Assembly (NCBI RefSeq): GCF_014842915.1
Contig: NZ_JACYXI010000012.1
Location: forward strand, 62,001 to 126,000
Direction: 5' to 3'
Length of the DNA: 64,000 bases
From: Roseibium litorale
Lineage (GTDB): Bacteria; Pseudomonadota; Alphaproteobacteria; Rhizobiales; Stappiaceae
Shown here: positions 26,228-36,620 of the stretch, piece after piece
Position numbering within the stretch: position 1 is the first letter of the stretch
Layout of the letters: the number at the start of each line of letters is the position of its first letter
Notes under the pieces: model-generated
Databases searched by the model: none
What the model was told of the DNA's origin: nothing
What the model saw: the letters and a program-made list of their open reading frames with translations, nothing else
Made by a program: the position numbers and the translations under genes

Positions 26228-26977
26228 TTACGCGGCCTTGCCGATAACGGCGTCGTAGCCCTGGTCCTCAAGCTGGCGGGCCAGGGTCTTGTCCCCGGAC
26301 TTGACAATCCGGCCGCCGGCCAGGATGTGCACGACATCGGGTTCGATGTAGTCGAGCAGACGCTGGTAATGGGTGATCACCAGGAAGGACGTGTCAGGAC
26401 CGCGCAGGGCGTTGACCCCTTCGGCCACGAGACGCAGCGCATCGATGTCGAGCCCGGAATCTGTTTCGTCGAGAACGGCGAGAGACGGCTTCAAGAGGGT
26501 CATTTGCAACACCTCGTTGCGCTTCTTCTCTCCGCCGGAAAAGCCGACATTGAGCGGCCGGCGCAGCATCTCCTCGGAGACGTTGAGCTTCTTCGCGGCG
26601 TCCCGAACCATTTTCAGGAATTCTACAGCACTCGGTTCCTTCTCGCCGCGCATGCGGGCCTGCGAGTTCACCGCCGTCTTGAGAAAGTTCATGTTGGTCA
26701 CACCGGGGATCTCGATCGGCGACTGGAACGCCAGGAACATGCCCTTGGCGGCGCGTTCCTCCGGCGGAAGATTGACGATATCCTCGCCCCTGAACTTGAT
26801 GGCGCCGGAGGTCACCTCGTAGCCTTCGCGGCCGGCCAGCGTATAGGACGTGGTCGACTTGCCTGCACCGTTCGGCCCCATGATGGCATGAACTTCGCCA
26901 GCCGGGACGGTCAGTGACAGGCCTTTCAGGATGTTCTTGTCCTGAACCGTTACATGCAGATCATTGATTTCAAGCAT
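26228..26977 (-). CDS. sufC: SufC ATPase
   Basis: A 249-residue ABC ATPase with Walker A GPNGAGKST, the SufC-type signature GFSGGEKKRNEVLQM and Walker B LAVLDETDSGLDIDAL. It powers conformational change of the SufBCD scaffold. The start at 26977 gives the standard MLEINDLHV opening and lies two bases after the sufB stop. A much longer upstream reading frame would run through sufB and is not real. Confidence 0.96.
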   Translation of the reverse strand: MLEINDLHVTVQDKNILKGLSLTVPAGEVHAIMGPNGAGKSTTSYTLAGREGYEVTSGAIKFRGEDIVNLPPEERAAKGMFLAFQSPIEIPGVTNMNFLKTAVNSQARMRGEKEPSAVEFLKMVRDAAKKLNVSEEMLRRPLNVGFSGGEKKRNEVLQMTLLKPSLAVLDETDSGLDIDALRLVAEGVNALRGPDTSFLVITHYQRLLDYIEPDVVHILAGGRIVKSGDKTLARQLEDQGYDAVIGKAA

Positions 26978-26979
26978 GG

Positions 26980-28443
<1,464 letters not shown>

Positions 28444-28656
28444 GTCAGCTTCCCGACGTTGGCGTGATTCGAACATGGCGGCAGTGCGACATGGCCAATG
28501 TTTCTGGGCGAATGTCACGGATGGCCGCCCGGTGGCCATGGACACGTCCGGCACCTTGAAAAGCGCGGATTTCCGGGGTTTTGACGCGGGTGTTGAAAGG
28601 GCCGATCACGGGTTCCGTCCTTAAAGGTGCTCGGTTGGAAGTGTCTTGGAACTGTT

Positions 28657-29181
28657 CTAAGCAAGGGGTGTGCCACTTGCTTCCGGGGACCTCTCCGGCG
28701 GGGTATGCAGCCCATCTGCGAGTGCCGCGACGACGGGCCAGCCGGTGGAGCCGGACGGGTCGAGTTTTTCAAGTGCTGCGAGCATCTCCCGGGCCGGGGG
28801 CGTTTCATCCTTGCGCAGGAGAATGAAGCTGAGTGCCTTCAACGTATAAAGGGCGAAGCGGCCGGGCCCGTCCTTAATGGCTGCCTCGGGGTTCCAATTA
28901 CGCCAGTCCGGATCCCACCCTGCCTGACTGGCCGCTTCCGCCAGGCCAGCCTCGGCAATGGCTTGCGCCTCGCCGAGATGACCCTGGTAGGTGTGGATCT
29001 TGTAAAGACAAAAATAGACCGGGAGTTCCGCCGGGGCGATCTCGAGCGCCTGCCGGAACAGGCGGCCGGCTTCGGCCCGGTCGTGCCGGTAGGCCCGGAC
29101 GCCCTGCTGCAGCAGCGCGTTCACCGCTTCGGGCAAGGCTCCGAAGTCGATCAGGTCTGGTTCCAGGGGCAAGTCGGTCAT
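28657..29181 (-). CDS. TPR-like nif-linked protein (copy 1)
   Basis: A 174-residue protein with tetratricopeptide-like helical pairs: GVRAYRHDRAEAGRLFRQALEIAPAELPVYFCLYKIHTYQGHLGEAQAIAEAGL, then GPGRFALYTLKALSFILLRKDETPPAREMLAALEKLDPSG. The same layout, including the DWR/NWNP-like middle and the final L..LE.LDPS, recurs in the gene at 58399-58944, so these are paralogues. TPR proteins mediate protein contacts; the nif partner is unknown. It precedes the suf genes in the same direction and its end contains their sigma54 promoter. It shares a NifA-box region with the divergent bolA operon. Confidence 0.75.
   Translation of the reverse strand: MTDLPLEPDLIDFGALPEAVNALLQQGVRAYRHDRAEAGRLFRQALEIAPAELPVYFCLYKIHTYQGHLGEAQAIAEAGLAEAASQAGWDPDWRNWNPEAAIKDGPGRFALYTLKALSFILLRKDETPPAREMLAALEKLDPSGSTGWPVVAALADGLHTPPERSPEASGTPLA
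28661..28675 (-). promoter_or_regulatory. Sigma54 promoter for the suf genes, inside the end of the TPR gene
   Basis: On the minus strand TGGCACA-CCCC-TTGC is a near-perfect -24/-12 element. It overlaps the last codons of the TPR gene and points towards sufB, 217 bp away. No TGT-N10-ACA box was spotted close by. Confidence 0.7.
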
Positions 29182-29231
29182 GAGAGGAAGCCTTCCGCGT
29201 TACCGGCAAAATCAAACTGGCCTTCGGGGAA

Positions 29232-29246
29232 GCAAAAGCCGGACCG
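29232..29246 (-). promoter_or_regulatory. Weak sigma54 promoter candidate for the TPR gene
   Basis: On the minus strand CGGTCCG-GCTT-TTGC keeps GG-N10-GC and a perfect -12 but has a poor -24. It lies 50 bp upstream of the TPR start and 53 bp from the nearest NifA box, which is correct geometry. Confidence 0.4.
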
Positions 29247-29299
29247 GACGGAAAACGGCCTGAACCTGCAGGACCGACAGCTTTTCGTCGTCGTTGTTC

Positions 29300-29345
29300 T
29301 GTCCGGTTCAAAACAGATGCCGTGTCCGGTGTCGTGAACGTGACA
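29300..29345. promoter_or_regulatory. Two NifA boxes between the TPR gene and bolA
   Basis: TGTCCGGTTCAAAACA (29300-29315) and TGTCGTGAACGTGACA (29330-29345) are both exact TGT-N10-ACA matches, 30 bp apart (start to start). They lie about 100-140 bp upstream of the bolA -24 element and 55-100 bp from the TPR-gene promoter candidate, and could serve both directions. Confidence 0.7.
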
Positions 29346-29442
29346 CTGGATTTTGACGTTTCCGGACCCATTCCGGTGCTGCGGGGGCAAGAACGTTTGG
29401 TAAACCGCAGGTTTCCGGATTCCCGGGTGGGCACTTCCTAAC

Positions 29443-29457
29443 TGGCTCCTAACTTGC
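29443..29457 (+). promoter_or_regulatory. Sigma54 promoter of the bolA-grx4-ferredoxin operon
   Basis: TGGCTCC-TAAC-TTGC has invariant GG-N10-GC and a perfect -12 element, 48 bp before the bolA ATG, with two NifA boxes upstream. Confidence 0.75.
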
Positions 29458-29505
29458 TTTGGCTTCGAAAACACCTGTCACAACAGAGCAATAGGATTTG
29501 AAGCC

Positions 29506-29739
29506 ATGGCTATGGAAGGATCGGAAATCGAACGTCTTATCAAGGATGCGCTGCCGGATGCCCGGGTTATCATTGTCGACCTGGCCGGCGACGGCAATCA
29601 TTATGCCGCCAAAGTCAGCTCCGAAGCGTTTCGCGGGAAGTCGCGGGTGCAGCAGCATCAAATGATCTATGCCGCATTGCAGGGAGAAATGGGCGGAGCG
29701 CTGCATGCGCTCGCCCTAGAGACTTCAGTTCCGAACTAA
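29506..29739 (+). CDS. bolA: BolA/YrbA family protein
   Basis: A 77-residue protein of the BolA fold: IERLIKDALPDARVIIVDLAGDGNHYAAKVSSEAFRGKSRVQQHQMIYAALQGEM. The His in DGNHYAA and the later His in QQHQMIYAAL are the usual cluster-sharing residues. BolA proteins form [2Fe-2S] heterodimers with monothiol glutaredoxins; the next gene encodes one. The pair sits behind a sigma54 promoter with NifA boxes, so it is presumably induced for nitrogen fixation, in Fe-S trafficking or iron sensing. Confidence 0.88.
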   Translation: MAMEGSEIERLIKDALPDARVIIVDLAGDGNHYAAKVSSEAFRGKSRVQQHQMIYAALQGEMGGALHALALETSVPN

Positions 29740-29816
29740 AGCCGTTCTCGCGGCACGCTGCCGTCGCTGCCGTATCCCGCCTTCATCAACGCCTTGTTTT
29801 GAGAAAGGAGACTTCC

Positions 29817-30206
29817 ATGTCCCAGTCCGCGTTCGAGCGCATCAATGACATCATCGCTGCCAGCGATGTGCACCTGTTTATGAAAGGAACTCCGGCGGCC
29901 CCGCAATGCGGGTTTTCCGGTGCTGTGGTCCAGGTGCTGAACCAGCTTGGCATTCCCTTTGCCAGCACCAATGTTCTGGCCGATCTGGAAATCCGGGAAG
30001 GAATCAAAGCCTTTTCGAATTGGCCGACCATTCCGCAGCTTTACATCAAGGGCGAATTCGTCGGCGGCTGTGACATCGTCCGGGAAATGGCGCAAAGCGG
30101 GGAACTGACCGGACTGCTCAGCGAAAGGAGCGTTTCTCCGGCGGTCTCAGAGACGGACCCGTCTGCGGCCAAGGCGAAGTTTCACCGGTCGAGCCCCGAT
30201 TTCTGA
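29817..30206 (+). CDS. grxD: Monothiol glutaredoxin, Grx4/GrxD type
   Basis: A 129-residue monothiol glutaredoxin with the CGFS active site (Cys31 in PQCGFSGAVVQVL), the TNVLADLEIREGIK segment and WPTIPQLYIKGEFVGGCDIV. Grx4-type proteins bind and transfer [2Fe-2S] clusters with glutathione and pair with BolA, encoded just upstream. The start at 29817 has AAAGGAG nine bases upstream. A C-terminal tail of about 25 residues (SERSVSPAVSETDPSAAKAK..) exceeds the usual domain and looks disordered. Confidence 0.93.
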   Translation: MSQSAFERINDIIAASDVHLFMKGTPAAPQCGFSGAVVQVLNQLGIPFASTNVLADLEIREGIKAFSNWPTIPQLYIKGEFVGGCDIVREMAQSGELTGLLSERSVSPAVSETDPSAAKAKFHRSSPDF

Positions 30207-30240
30207 GGCGCCATCTGCAAGAATTTAAGGAGAGCACCAC

Positions 30241-30597
30241 ATGGACAGCCAGGTAGCGCGTTTTGAGGATGTGCCCCAGCTTTACAAGCGTCACGTCTTT
30301 GCCTGTCACACCCAGCGGCCGCCAACCCATCCGCGCGGCAGCTGCGGCGCGGCGGGCGCACAGCCCCTGTGGGAACGCCTGAGCAGCAAAATAGAGGCTG
30401 AAGGATTGTCGGCGGATGTCGGTTTCACGGCATCGGGTTGTCTCGGCTTTTGTTCCGCCGGACCACTGATGGTGGTTTACCCGGAAGGCATCTGGTACCG
30501 GCCTTCCACGCCGGAGGATGTCGATGAAATCGTCGAGGAGCATCTGAAGAACGGTCAGCTTGTGGACCGTCTCGTCATGGTTTTCTCCCGGGCCTGA
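30241..30597 (+). CDS. Thioredoxin-like [2Fe-2S] ferredoxin
   Basis: A 118-residue protein of the thioredoxin-fold [2Fe-2S] ferredoxin family. It has RHVFACHTQRPPTHPRGSCGAAGAQPLWE at the N-terminus and FTASGCLGFCSAGPLMVVYPEGIWY further on, giving the four cysteine ligands (Cys in FAC, GSC, GCL, GFC). Such ferredoxins occur in several nif clusters as electron carriers or Fe-S helpers. It follows grxD by 34 bp with AAGGAG before the ATG, so it belongs to the same operon. Confidence 0.85.
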   Translation: MDSQVARFEDVPQLYKRHVFACHTQRPPTHPRGSCGAAGAQPLWERLSSKIEAEGLSADVGFTASGCLGFCSAGPLMVVYPEGIWYRPSTPEDVDEIVEEHLKNGQLVDRLVMVFSRA

Positions 30598-30630
30598 TAT
30601 CCAAAGCAGCCGGAAGCAGAGGAAGCTTTT

Positions 30631-30651
30631 GACGCGCGCGTTGCGCGCGTC
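30631..30651. terminator. Hairpin between convergent ferredoxin and rhodanese genes
   Basis: GACGCGCGC pairs perfectly with GCGCGCGTC around a 3-base loop, 34 bases after one stop and 12 bases from the other. No T-run on either side, so it is a likely but non-canonical bidirectional terminator. Confidence 0.5.
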
Positions 30652-30662
30652 CGGCATCCGGA

Positions 30663-31031
30663 CTAGCTGAGCGCCATTTCCTTCAGCGTAACCTCCTTGG
30701 CATTCAGGCTCTGGATGGCCATCTCGGAGGCCTTCCATGCGTCATAGCCGCCATCAAGACTGTAGACCTCCTGAAAGCGGAAATCGGAGAAGGTCTGCCC
30801 GTATTCCTGGCTGGCATAGCCGCGGTAGCAATAGATAAGGACCGGCCTGTCCTTGGCGATACTGTCCATCGTGCTGGCCAGATTGGCGATGGTGACATGC
30901 CGTGCCCCGGTTATGTGGCTCTTCTTGTAGGCCTTGGCATCCCGGACATCGATCACGACCACGTCCTCGCGCGCGATCTTGTCGCGGGCAGCGGTGACAT
31001 CAATGTGGCGATACGGTTTGCGCGGAAACAT
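30663..31031 (-). CDS. Rhodanese-domain protein
   Basis: A single-domain rhodanese of 122 residues: VVVIDVRDAKAYKKSHITGARHV, active-site loop LIYCYRGYASQEYG with catalytic Cys68, then VYSLDGGYDAWK. It probably transfers sulfane sulfur. Small rhodaneses occur in the nif clusters of Azotobacter-like and alphaproteobacterial diazotrophs. It is the last of three leftward genes that start divergently from nifH. Confidence 0.88.
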   Translation of the reverse strand: MFPRKPYRHIDVTAARDKIAREDVVVIDVRDAKAYKKSHITGARHVTIANLASTMDSIAKDRPVLIYCYRGYASQEYGQTFSDFRFQEVYSLDGGYDAWKASEMAIQSLNAKEVTLKEMALS

Positions 31032-31062
31032 GGTTCAAACTCCTTGTCGCTTTGGGTCGTGT

Positions 31063-31497
31063 TCAAGTCCGATCGGGTTCAGGAACCGGGCAGGGGGAAG
31101 CGGAGGCGAAGCGCCGGCAGGACTCCAGGTCCTCGTCCCGCCGCTCGAAGGTCTGGAGAAGGGTCAGCACCGGTTCCCGGTCGAACCCGGCGCAGGTTTG
31201 CCCCAGCGCCACAACCAGCGGCCTGCGGATCAGCAGCGGCTCCTCGATCATCAGGGCCAGAGCCTGGTCCGGAGCGAAATCAAACGGGTTGACCACGCCA
31301 GATTTGATCTGGGCAGCCGCCGGGTTGAACCAGCTTGCCACCGGCGTTTCGCCGAAGAAGGTCCGCAGCCTCTCCGCTGTCCAGGGTTCGCTCAGGAGGT
31401 CATGAGCGCTCACCGTGTGACCAGCCTGCTGCAAGGCCCTTTTCTGCCGGGCATTGGTGCCGCAGCCGGGCTTTTCATAGAAGTCGACAGTGGCCAT
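31063..31497 (-). CDS. nifO: Nitrogenase-associated ArsC/Spx-fold protein (NifO-like)
   Basis: A 144-residue protein of the ArsC-like family often called nitrogenase-associated protein. It begins VDFYEKPGCGTNARQKRALQQAGH with the Cys in PGCGTN, contains LRTFFGETPVASWFNPAAAQIKSG and ends the fold with LLIRRPLVVALGQTCAGFD. Azotobacter NifO belongs to this family and influences molybdate use by the nif system. A C-terminal extension after the domain is low-complexity. The symbol follows family membership, not proof of orthology. Confidence 0.82.
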   Translation of the reverse strand: MATVDFYEKPGCGTNARQKRALQQAGHTVSAHDLLSEPWTAERLRTFFGETPVASWFNPAAAQIKSGVVNPFDFAPDQALALMIEEPLLIRRPLVVALGQTCAGFDREPVLTLLQTFERRDEDLESCRRFASASPCPVPEPDRT

Positions 31498-31509
31498 GGT
31501 CCTCTCCGC

Positions 31510-31944
31510 CTATTTGAGACCGCCAAGCTGCACCATGGCAGCTGCGCCGCCCCGGCCGAGCACCGTGTCCACCTTGGACCGGACGGCTTCCAGGGTCAGC
31601 GGCTTGAGCACGGCTCCGTTGGCCCCGGCCTTGAGAGCGGAGACGGCCACCGTCTCGTCCTCCTTCTGGCAGATGACCAGGATCTGCACGCCGGGGAACT
31701 TGATTTTCAGCTCGCCGACCAGGGCTTCGCCCCGGGCCTTGACGAAACTGACGCCGACCAGCACCAGGTCGGGCTTCAGCCAGCCCACGCCCTTGTCATA
31801 GGCCTCTTCCAGAGTTGCCATCTCATGGGTTTCGATTTCGTCCTGAAGCATGAATTGCAGAACGGTCCGGGTGATGTCGTCGTCATCGATGACAAACACG
31901 CGCCGCTGATCGACAGCCTTGGAAGTCTCAACACCGATTTGCAT
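31510..31944 (-). CDS. Receiver-like protein without the phospho-acceptor Asp
   Basis: A 144-residue CheY-like receiver with no output domain. The acidic pocket is present (VIDDDDITRTVLQFML, Asp20-23), as is the conserved Lys in LKPLTLEAV (Lys114). The position of the phosphorylated Asp, normally PDLVLLD, reads PDLVLVG, with Gly64. The protein therefore probably cannot be phosphorylated in the usual way and may act as a fixed-state protein-interaction module. It starts 453 bp from nifH in the opposite direction, has a sigma54 promoter candidate and shares the NifA boxes of nifH. No histidine kinase is in the window. Confidence 0.8.
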   Translation of the reverse strand: MQIGVETSKAVDQRRVFVIDDDDITRTVLQFMLQDEIETHEMATLEEAYDKGVGWLKPDLVLVGVSFVKARGEALVGELKIKFPGVQILVICQKEDETVAVSALKAGANGAVLKPLTLEAVRSKVDTVLGRGGAAAMVQLGGLK

Positions 31945-32000
31945 AGCGCCCTCGCTTGGTCTGGAAGCTTCGCGGCCATCCTGGCCCTTTCTGCCTCAAA

Positions 32001-32015
32001 GCAAGATCCGTTCCG
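32001..32015 (-). promoter_or_regulatory. Sigma54 promoter candidate for the receiver-like/nifO/rhodanese genes
   Basis: On the minus strand CGGAACG-GATC-TTGC keeps GG-N10-GC and a perfect -12, with two -24 deviations, 57 bp upstream of the receiver-like gene. The NifA boxes at 32115-32150 are 100 bp upstream on this side. Confidence 0.6.
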
Positions 32016-32114
32016 AATGGACCAAAACGGGCCGGAAAAGCGGGAATTGGGCGGTTTACCGGAACCAGACGGCGAAAGCCGGCAGTTCCTGTCCGACGAA
32101 TTTGTTGTGCTGTT

Positions 32115-32150
32115 TGTCGGAGCCGACACACCTGTGTCGTGTTCTACACA
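32115..32150. promoter_or_regulatory. Tandem NifA boxes upstream of nifH
   Basis: TGTCGGAGCCGACACA (32115-32130) is an exact NifA box. TGTGTCGTGTTCTACACA (32133-32150) contains two overlapping TGT-N10-ACA registers (32133-32148 and 32135-32150) and is itself a dyad. The cluster is 70-105 bp upstream of the nifH -24 element, standard enhancer spacing. Confidence 0.8.
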
Positions 32151-32172
32151 TGGTTCGTCGGGACAGTATTTT

Positions 32173-32202
32173 TCATGAAAGCTTCATGATTTCAAAACGT
32201 TA
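32173..32202. promoter_or_regulatory. Palindrome and IHF-like site between NifA boxes and nifH promoter
   Basis: TCATGAA-AGC-TTCATGA (32173-32189) is a perfect 7-bp dyad. Next to it TTTCAAAACGTTA (32190-32202) matches the IHF consensus WATCAA-N4-TTR at all but one position. An IHF bend between enhancer and -24/-12 promoter is usual for nifH genes. Confidence 0.45.
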
Positions 32203-32219
32203 AGCTCTTTCGACCGACT

Positions 32220-32234
32220 TGGCACGTTCGTTGC
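32220..32234 (+). promoter_or_regulatory. Sigma54 promoter of nifHDK
   Basis: TGGCACG-TTCG-TTGC matches the -24/-12 consensus exactly, 163 bp upstream of the nifH ATG. The long leader contains a small CTGTCC/GGACAG hairpin shortly before the AAGGAG ribosome-binding site. Confidence 0.92.
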
Positions 32235-32261
32235 GAAGTAGGTCGGCGGAACGGCTAGTGA

Positions 32262-33281
<1,020 letters not shown>

Positions 33282-33294
33282 CCCGCCAAACTCG

Positions 33295-33321
33295 CATCCC
33301 GGCCCATGACAGGCCGGGATG
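33295..33321 (+). other. 10-bp hairpin between nifH and nifD
   Basis: CATCCCGGCC pairs perfectly with GGCCGGGATG around a 7-base loop, 13 bases after the nifH stop. There is no T-run, so it looks like an mRNA processing/stability or partial attenuation element that would favour nifH messenger. Confidence 0.7.
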
Positions 33322-33362
33322 TCGACACGGCCACTTCAAGGGACTGGAGCGAGGTATACGAT

Positions 33363-34865
33363 ATGAGCTTGGCCAAAACTGAGGGTGTTGGAGAGGTCAA
33401 GGCCCGCAACAAAGAACTGATCGAAGAGGTTTTGAAGGTCTATCCGGCAAAGTCCGCGAAGCGGCGTGCCAAGCACCTCAACGTCCATGAGGAAGGAAAA
33501 TCCGACTGTGGCGTGAAATCGAACCTCAAGTCCATTCCCGGTGTCATGACCATCCGCGGCTGCGCTTACGCAGGCTCCAAGGGTGTGGTCTGGGGCCCGA
33601 TTAAGGACATGATTCACATCAGTCACGGCCCGGTGGGTTGTGGCCAGTATTCCTGGGCCGCCCGGCGGAACTACTACATCGGCACGACGGGCATCGACAC
33701 CTTCGTGACCATGCAGTTCACGTCCGACTTCCAGGAAAAGGACATCGTCTTCGGCGGCGACAAGAAACTCGCCAAGATCATGGACGAAATTCAGGAACTG
33801 TTCCCGCTGAACAACGGTATCACCGTTCAGTCGGAATGCCCGATCGGCCTTATCGGCGACGATATCGAAGCCGTGTCCAAGCAGAAGTCCAAGCAGTACG
33901 AGGGCAAGACCATCGTCCCCGTCCGTTGTGAAGGCTTCCGCGGCGTGTCGCAGTCCCTCGGCCACCACATCGCCAACGATGCGGTCCGTGACTGGGTCTT
34001 CGACAAGATCGACGAGAACATGCCGGCACGGTTTGAATCGACCGATTATGACGTCGCCATCATCGGCGACTACAACATCGGTGGTGATGCCTGGTCGTCG
34101 CGTATCCTGCTTGAAGAGATGGGCCTGAGGGTGATCGCCCAATGGTCCGGCGACGGCAGCCTGGCGGAACTGGAAGCAACGCCGAAGGCGAAGCTGAACG
34201 TGCTGCACTGCTACCGGTCGATGAATTACATCTCCCGTCACATGGAAGAGAAGTACGGTATTCCGTGGTGCGAGTACAACTTCTTCGGGCCGAGCAAGAT
34301 TGCGGAATCCCTGCGCAAGATCGCAAGCTTCTTCGACGACAAGATCAAGGAAGGCGCAGAGCGCGTCATCGCCAAGTACCAGCCCCTGATGGATGCGGTC
34401 ATTGCCAAGTACCGGCCGCGGCTGGAAGGCAAGACGGTGATGCTTTTTGTCGGCGGCCTGCGTCCGCGCCACGTGATCGGCGCTTACGAAGACCTCGGCA
34501 TGGAGGTGGTCGGCACCGGCTACGAATTCGGCCACAACGACGACTACCAGCGCACCGCCCAGCACTACGTCAAGGATGGCACGCTGATCTACGACGACGT
34601 GACGGGTTACGAGTTCGAAAAGTTCGTCGAGCGGATCCAGCCGGATCTGGTTGGTTCAGGCATCAAGGAAAAATACGTTTTCCAGAAGATGGGTGTTCCG
34701 TTCCGACAGATGCATTCCTGGGACTATTCCGGTCCGTATCACGGCTTTGACGGCTTTGCGATCTTCGCTCGCGACATGGACATGGCGATCAACGCTCCGA
34801 TCTGGAAGATGGCAAAAACTCCGTGGAAACGTGGCCTTATGCCGAAACTGATCGCAGCTGAATAA
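33363..34865 (+). CDS. nifD: Nitrogenase MoFe protein alpha chain
   Basis: A 500-residue NifD. Cys67, Cys93 and Cys159 correspond to the P-cluster ligands. The FeMo-co ligands are the Cys in [12 protein letters not shown] (about 280) and the His in [18 protein letters not shown] (about 447). The segment lengths follow the Azotobacter numbering with a constant +5 offset, so the protein is intact. The start at 33363 follows GAGGTATACGAT. It forms the alpha2beta2 dinitrogenase with NifK, and is flanked by hairpins on both sides. Confidence 0.99.
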   Translation: MSLAKTEGVGEVKARNKELIEEVLKVYPAKSAKRRAKHLNVHEEGKSDCGVKSNLKSIPGVMTIRGCAYAGSKGVVWGPIKDMIHISHGPVGCGQYSWAARRNYYIGTTGIDTFVTMQFTSDFQEKDIVFGGDKKLAKIMDEIQELFPLNNGITVQSECPIGLIGDDIEAVSKQKSKQYEGKTIVPVRCEGFRGVSQSLGHHIANDAVRDWVFDKIDENMPARFESTDYDVAIIGDYNIGGDAWSSRILLEEMGLRVIAQWSGDGSLAELEATPKAKLNVLHCYRSMNYISRHMEEKYGIPWCEYNFFGPSKIAESLRKIASFFDDKIKEGAERVIAKYQPLMDAVIAKYRPRLEGKTVMLFVGGLRPRHVIGAYEDLGMEVVGTGYEFGHNDDYQRTAQHYVKDGTLIYDDVTGYEFEKFVERIQPDLVGSGIKEKYVFQKMGVPFRQMHSWDYSGPYHGFDGFAIFARDMDMAINAPIWKMAKTPWKRGLMPKLIAAE

Positions 34866-34876
34866 CGCGGTGCCCC

Positions 34877-34900
34877 TTGGCCCCGCATAAGCGGGGCCAA
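34877..34900 (+). other. 10-bp hairpin between nifD and nifK
   Basis: TTGGCCCCGC pairs perfectly with GCGGGGCCAA around the tetraloop ATAA, 11 bases after the nifD stop. It is the second of three such intergenic hairpins in nifHDKE. Confidence 0.7.
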
Positions 34901-34942
34901 GTTCCTGCCGGCGCACCCACTCAGAATGCAAAGGGCTTCATC

Positions 34943-36502
34943 ATGACACAGAACGCTGAAAACGTGCTCGACCACTTCGAGCTATTCCGTGGCCCGGAAT
35001 ACCAGCAGATGCTGGAAAACAAGAAGAAGATGTTTGAAAACCCCCGTGATCCGGCCGAGGTGGCACGTGTCCGGGAATGGGCCAAGACCGAAGAATACAA
35101 AGAGTTGAACTTCGCCCGCGAAGCTCTGACGGTGAACCCGGCCAAGGCTTGCCAGCCGCTCGGCGCTGTGTTCGTCGCTGTCGGTTTCGAAGGCACCATC
35201 CCGTTTGTCCATGGCTCGCAAGGCTGCGTTGCCTACTACCGCAGCCACCTGTCGCGCCATTTCAAGGAGCCGAGCTCCTGCGTGTCGTCCTCGATGACGG
35301 AAGACGCGGCCGTGTTTGGCGGCTTGAACAACATGATCGACGGTCTGGCCAACACCTACAGCCTCTACAAGCCAAAGATGATTGCGGTCTCGACCACCTG
35401 CATGGCGGAAGTTATCGGTGACGACCTCAACGCCTTCATAAAGACCGCGAAGGAAAAGGAATCTGTTCCGCAGGAATTCGACGTCCCCTTCGCCCATACC
35501 CCGGCCTTCGTCGGCAGCCATGTCACCGGCTATGACAACGCGCTCAAGGGCATCATCGAGCATTTCTGGGACGGCAAGGCCGGCACCGCGGAAAAGCTGG
35601 AGCGCAAACCCAACGACAGCATCAACTTCATCGGCGGTTTCGACGGCTACACCGTCGGCAATATGCGCGAAGTCAAACGCATCTTCGACATGATGGGTGT
35701 CAACTACACCATTCTCGGCGACAACTCCGATGTCTTCGATACGCCGACCGACGGTGAGTTCCGCATGTATGACGGAGGCACCACTCTGGAGGACGCCGCC
35801 AACGCGATCCACGCCAAGGCGACGATCTCCATGCAGGAATACTGCACCGAAAAGACCCTGCCGTTCATCAAGAACCACGGGCATGAGGTGGCAGCATTCA
35901 ACCATCCGGTCGGCGTAGCATCCACGGACGCCTTCCTGATGGAAGTCGCCCGCCTGACGGGCAAGGAAATTCCGGAAGAACTGGCCAAAGAACGCGGCCG
36001 CCTGGTCGACGCGATCGCCGACTCCAGCGCGCATATTCACGGTAAGAAATTTGCCATCTACGGTGATCCGGACCTCTGCCTCGGCCTGACCGCGTTCCTG
36101 CTCGAACTCGGCGCCGAACCGACCCATGTCCTGGCCACCAACGGAACCAAGTCCTGGGCGGCAAAGGTCGAAGCGCTGCTGGCGTCTTCCCCGTTCGGCA
36201 AGGACTGCCATGTCTATCCGGGTAAGGACCTCTGGCACATGCGCTCGCTGCTGTTCACCGAGCCGGTCGATTTCCTGATCGGCAACACCTACGGCAAGTA
36301 CCTGGAGCGTGACACCGGCACCCCGCTGATCCGGATCGGCTTCCCGGTCTTCGACCGGCACCATCATCACCGCCGCCCGGTCTGGGGCTATCAGGGCGGG
36401 ATGAATGTGCTGATCACCATTCTCGACAAGATCTTTGACGAGATCGACCGGAACACCAACGTCCCGGCGAAGACGGACTACAGCTTCGACATCATTCGCT
36501 GA
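34943..36502 (+). CDS. nifK: Nitrogenase MoFe protein beta chain
   Basis: A 519-residue NifK. Cys70 (in [11 protein letters not shown]), Cys95 ([11 protein letters not shown]) and the Cys of [13 protein letters not shown] are the beta-side P-cluster ligands, in the same positions as in Azotobacter. The C-terminus ends YSFDIIR as in other NifK. The start at 34943 gives the standard length. It follows nifD by 77 bp and is separated from nifE by 118 bp containing another hairpin. Confidence 0.99.
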   Translation: MTQNAENVLDHFELFRGPEYQQMLENKKKMFENPRDPAEVARVREWAKTEEYKELNFAREALTVNPAKACQPLGAVFVAVGFEGTIPFVHGSQGCVAYYRSHLSRHFKEPSSCVSSSMTEDAAVFGGLNNMIDGLANTYSLYKPKMIAVSTTCMAEVIGDDLNAFIKTAKEKESVPQEFDVPFAHTPAFVGSHVTGYDNALKGIIEHFWDGKAGTAEKLERKPNDSINFIGGFDGYTVGNMREVKRIFDMMGVNYTILGDNSDVFDTPTDGEFRMYDGGTTLEDAANAIHAKATISMQEYCTEKTLPFIKNHGHEVAAFNHPVGVASTDAFLMEVARLTGKEIPEELAKERGRLVDAIADSSAHIHGKKFAIYGDPDLCLGLTAFLLELGAEPTHVLATNGTKSWAAKVEALLASSPFGKDCHVYPGKDLWHMRSLLFTEPVDFLIGNTYGKYLERDTGTPLIRIGFPVFDRHHHHRRPVWGYQGGMNVLITILDKIFDEIDRNTNVPAKTDYSFDIIR

Positions 36503-36518
36503 GGCGAACCAGGGCAAG

Positions 36519-36547
36519 GCGGTCCCGCGCTTCTCGTGCGGGACCGC
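36519..36547 (+). other. 10-bp hairpin between nifK and nifE
   Basis: GCGGTCCCGC pairs perfectly with GCGGGACCGC around a 9-base loop, 17 bases after the nifK stop. No T-run follows. It could reduce readthrough into nifENX or protect the nifHDK 3' end. Confidence 0.7.
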
Positions 36548-36620
36548 GGACTGCGACAGCATCACGGCTGCCGGGACGCCGGCGGTTCGTTCTTCCGGTT
36601 CCATTTGTCAGGAGAGACGC

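Noticed and set aside
34982..36604. 540-codon frame opposite nifK
   Set aside because: Antisense shadow of a gene with all NifK ligand residues; no ribosome-binding site or known domain.
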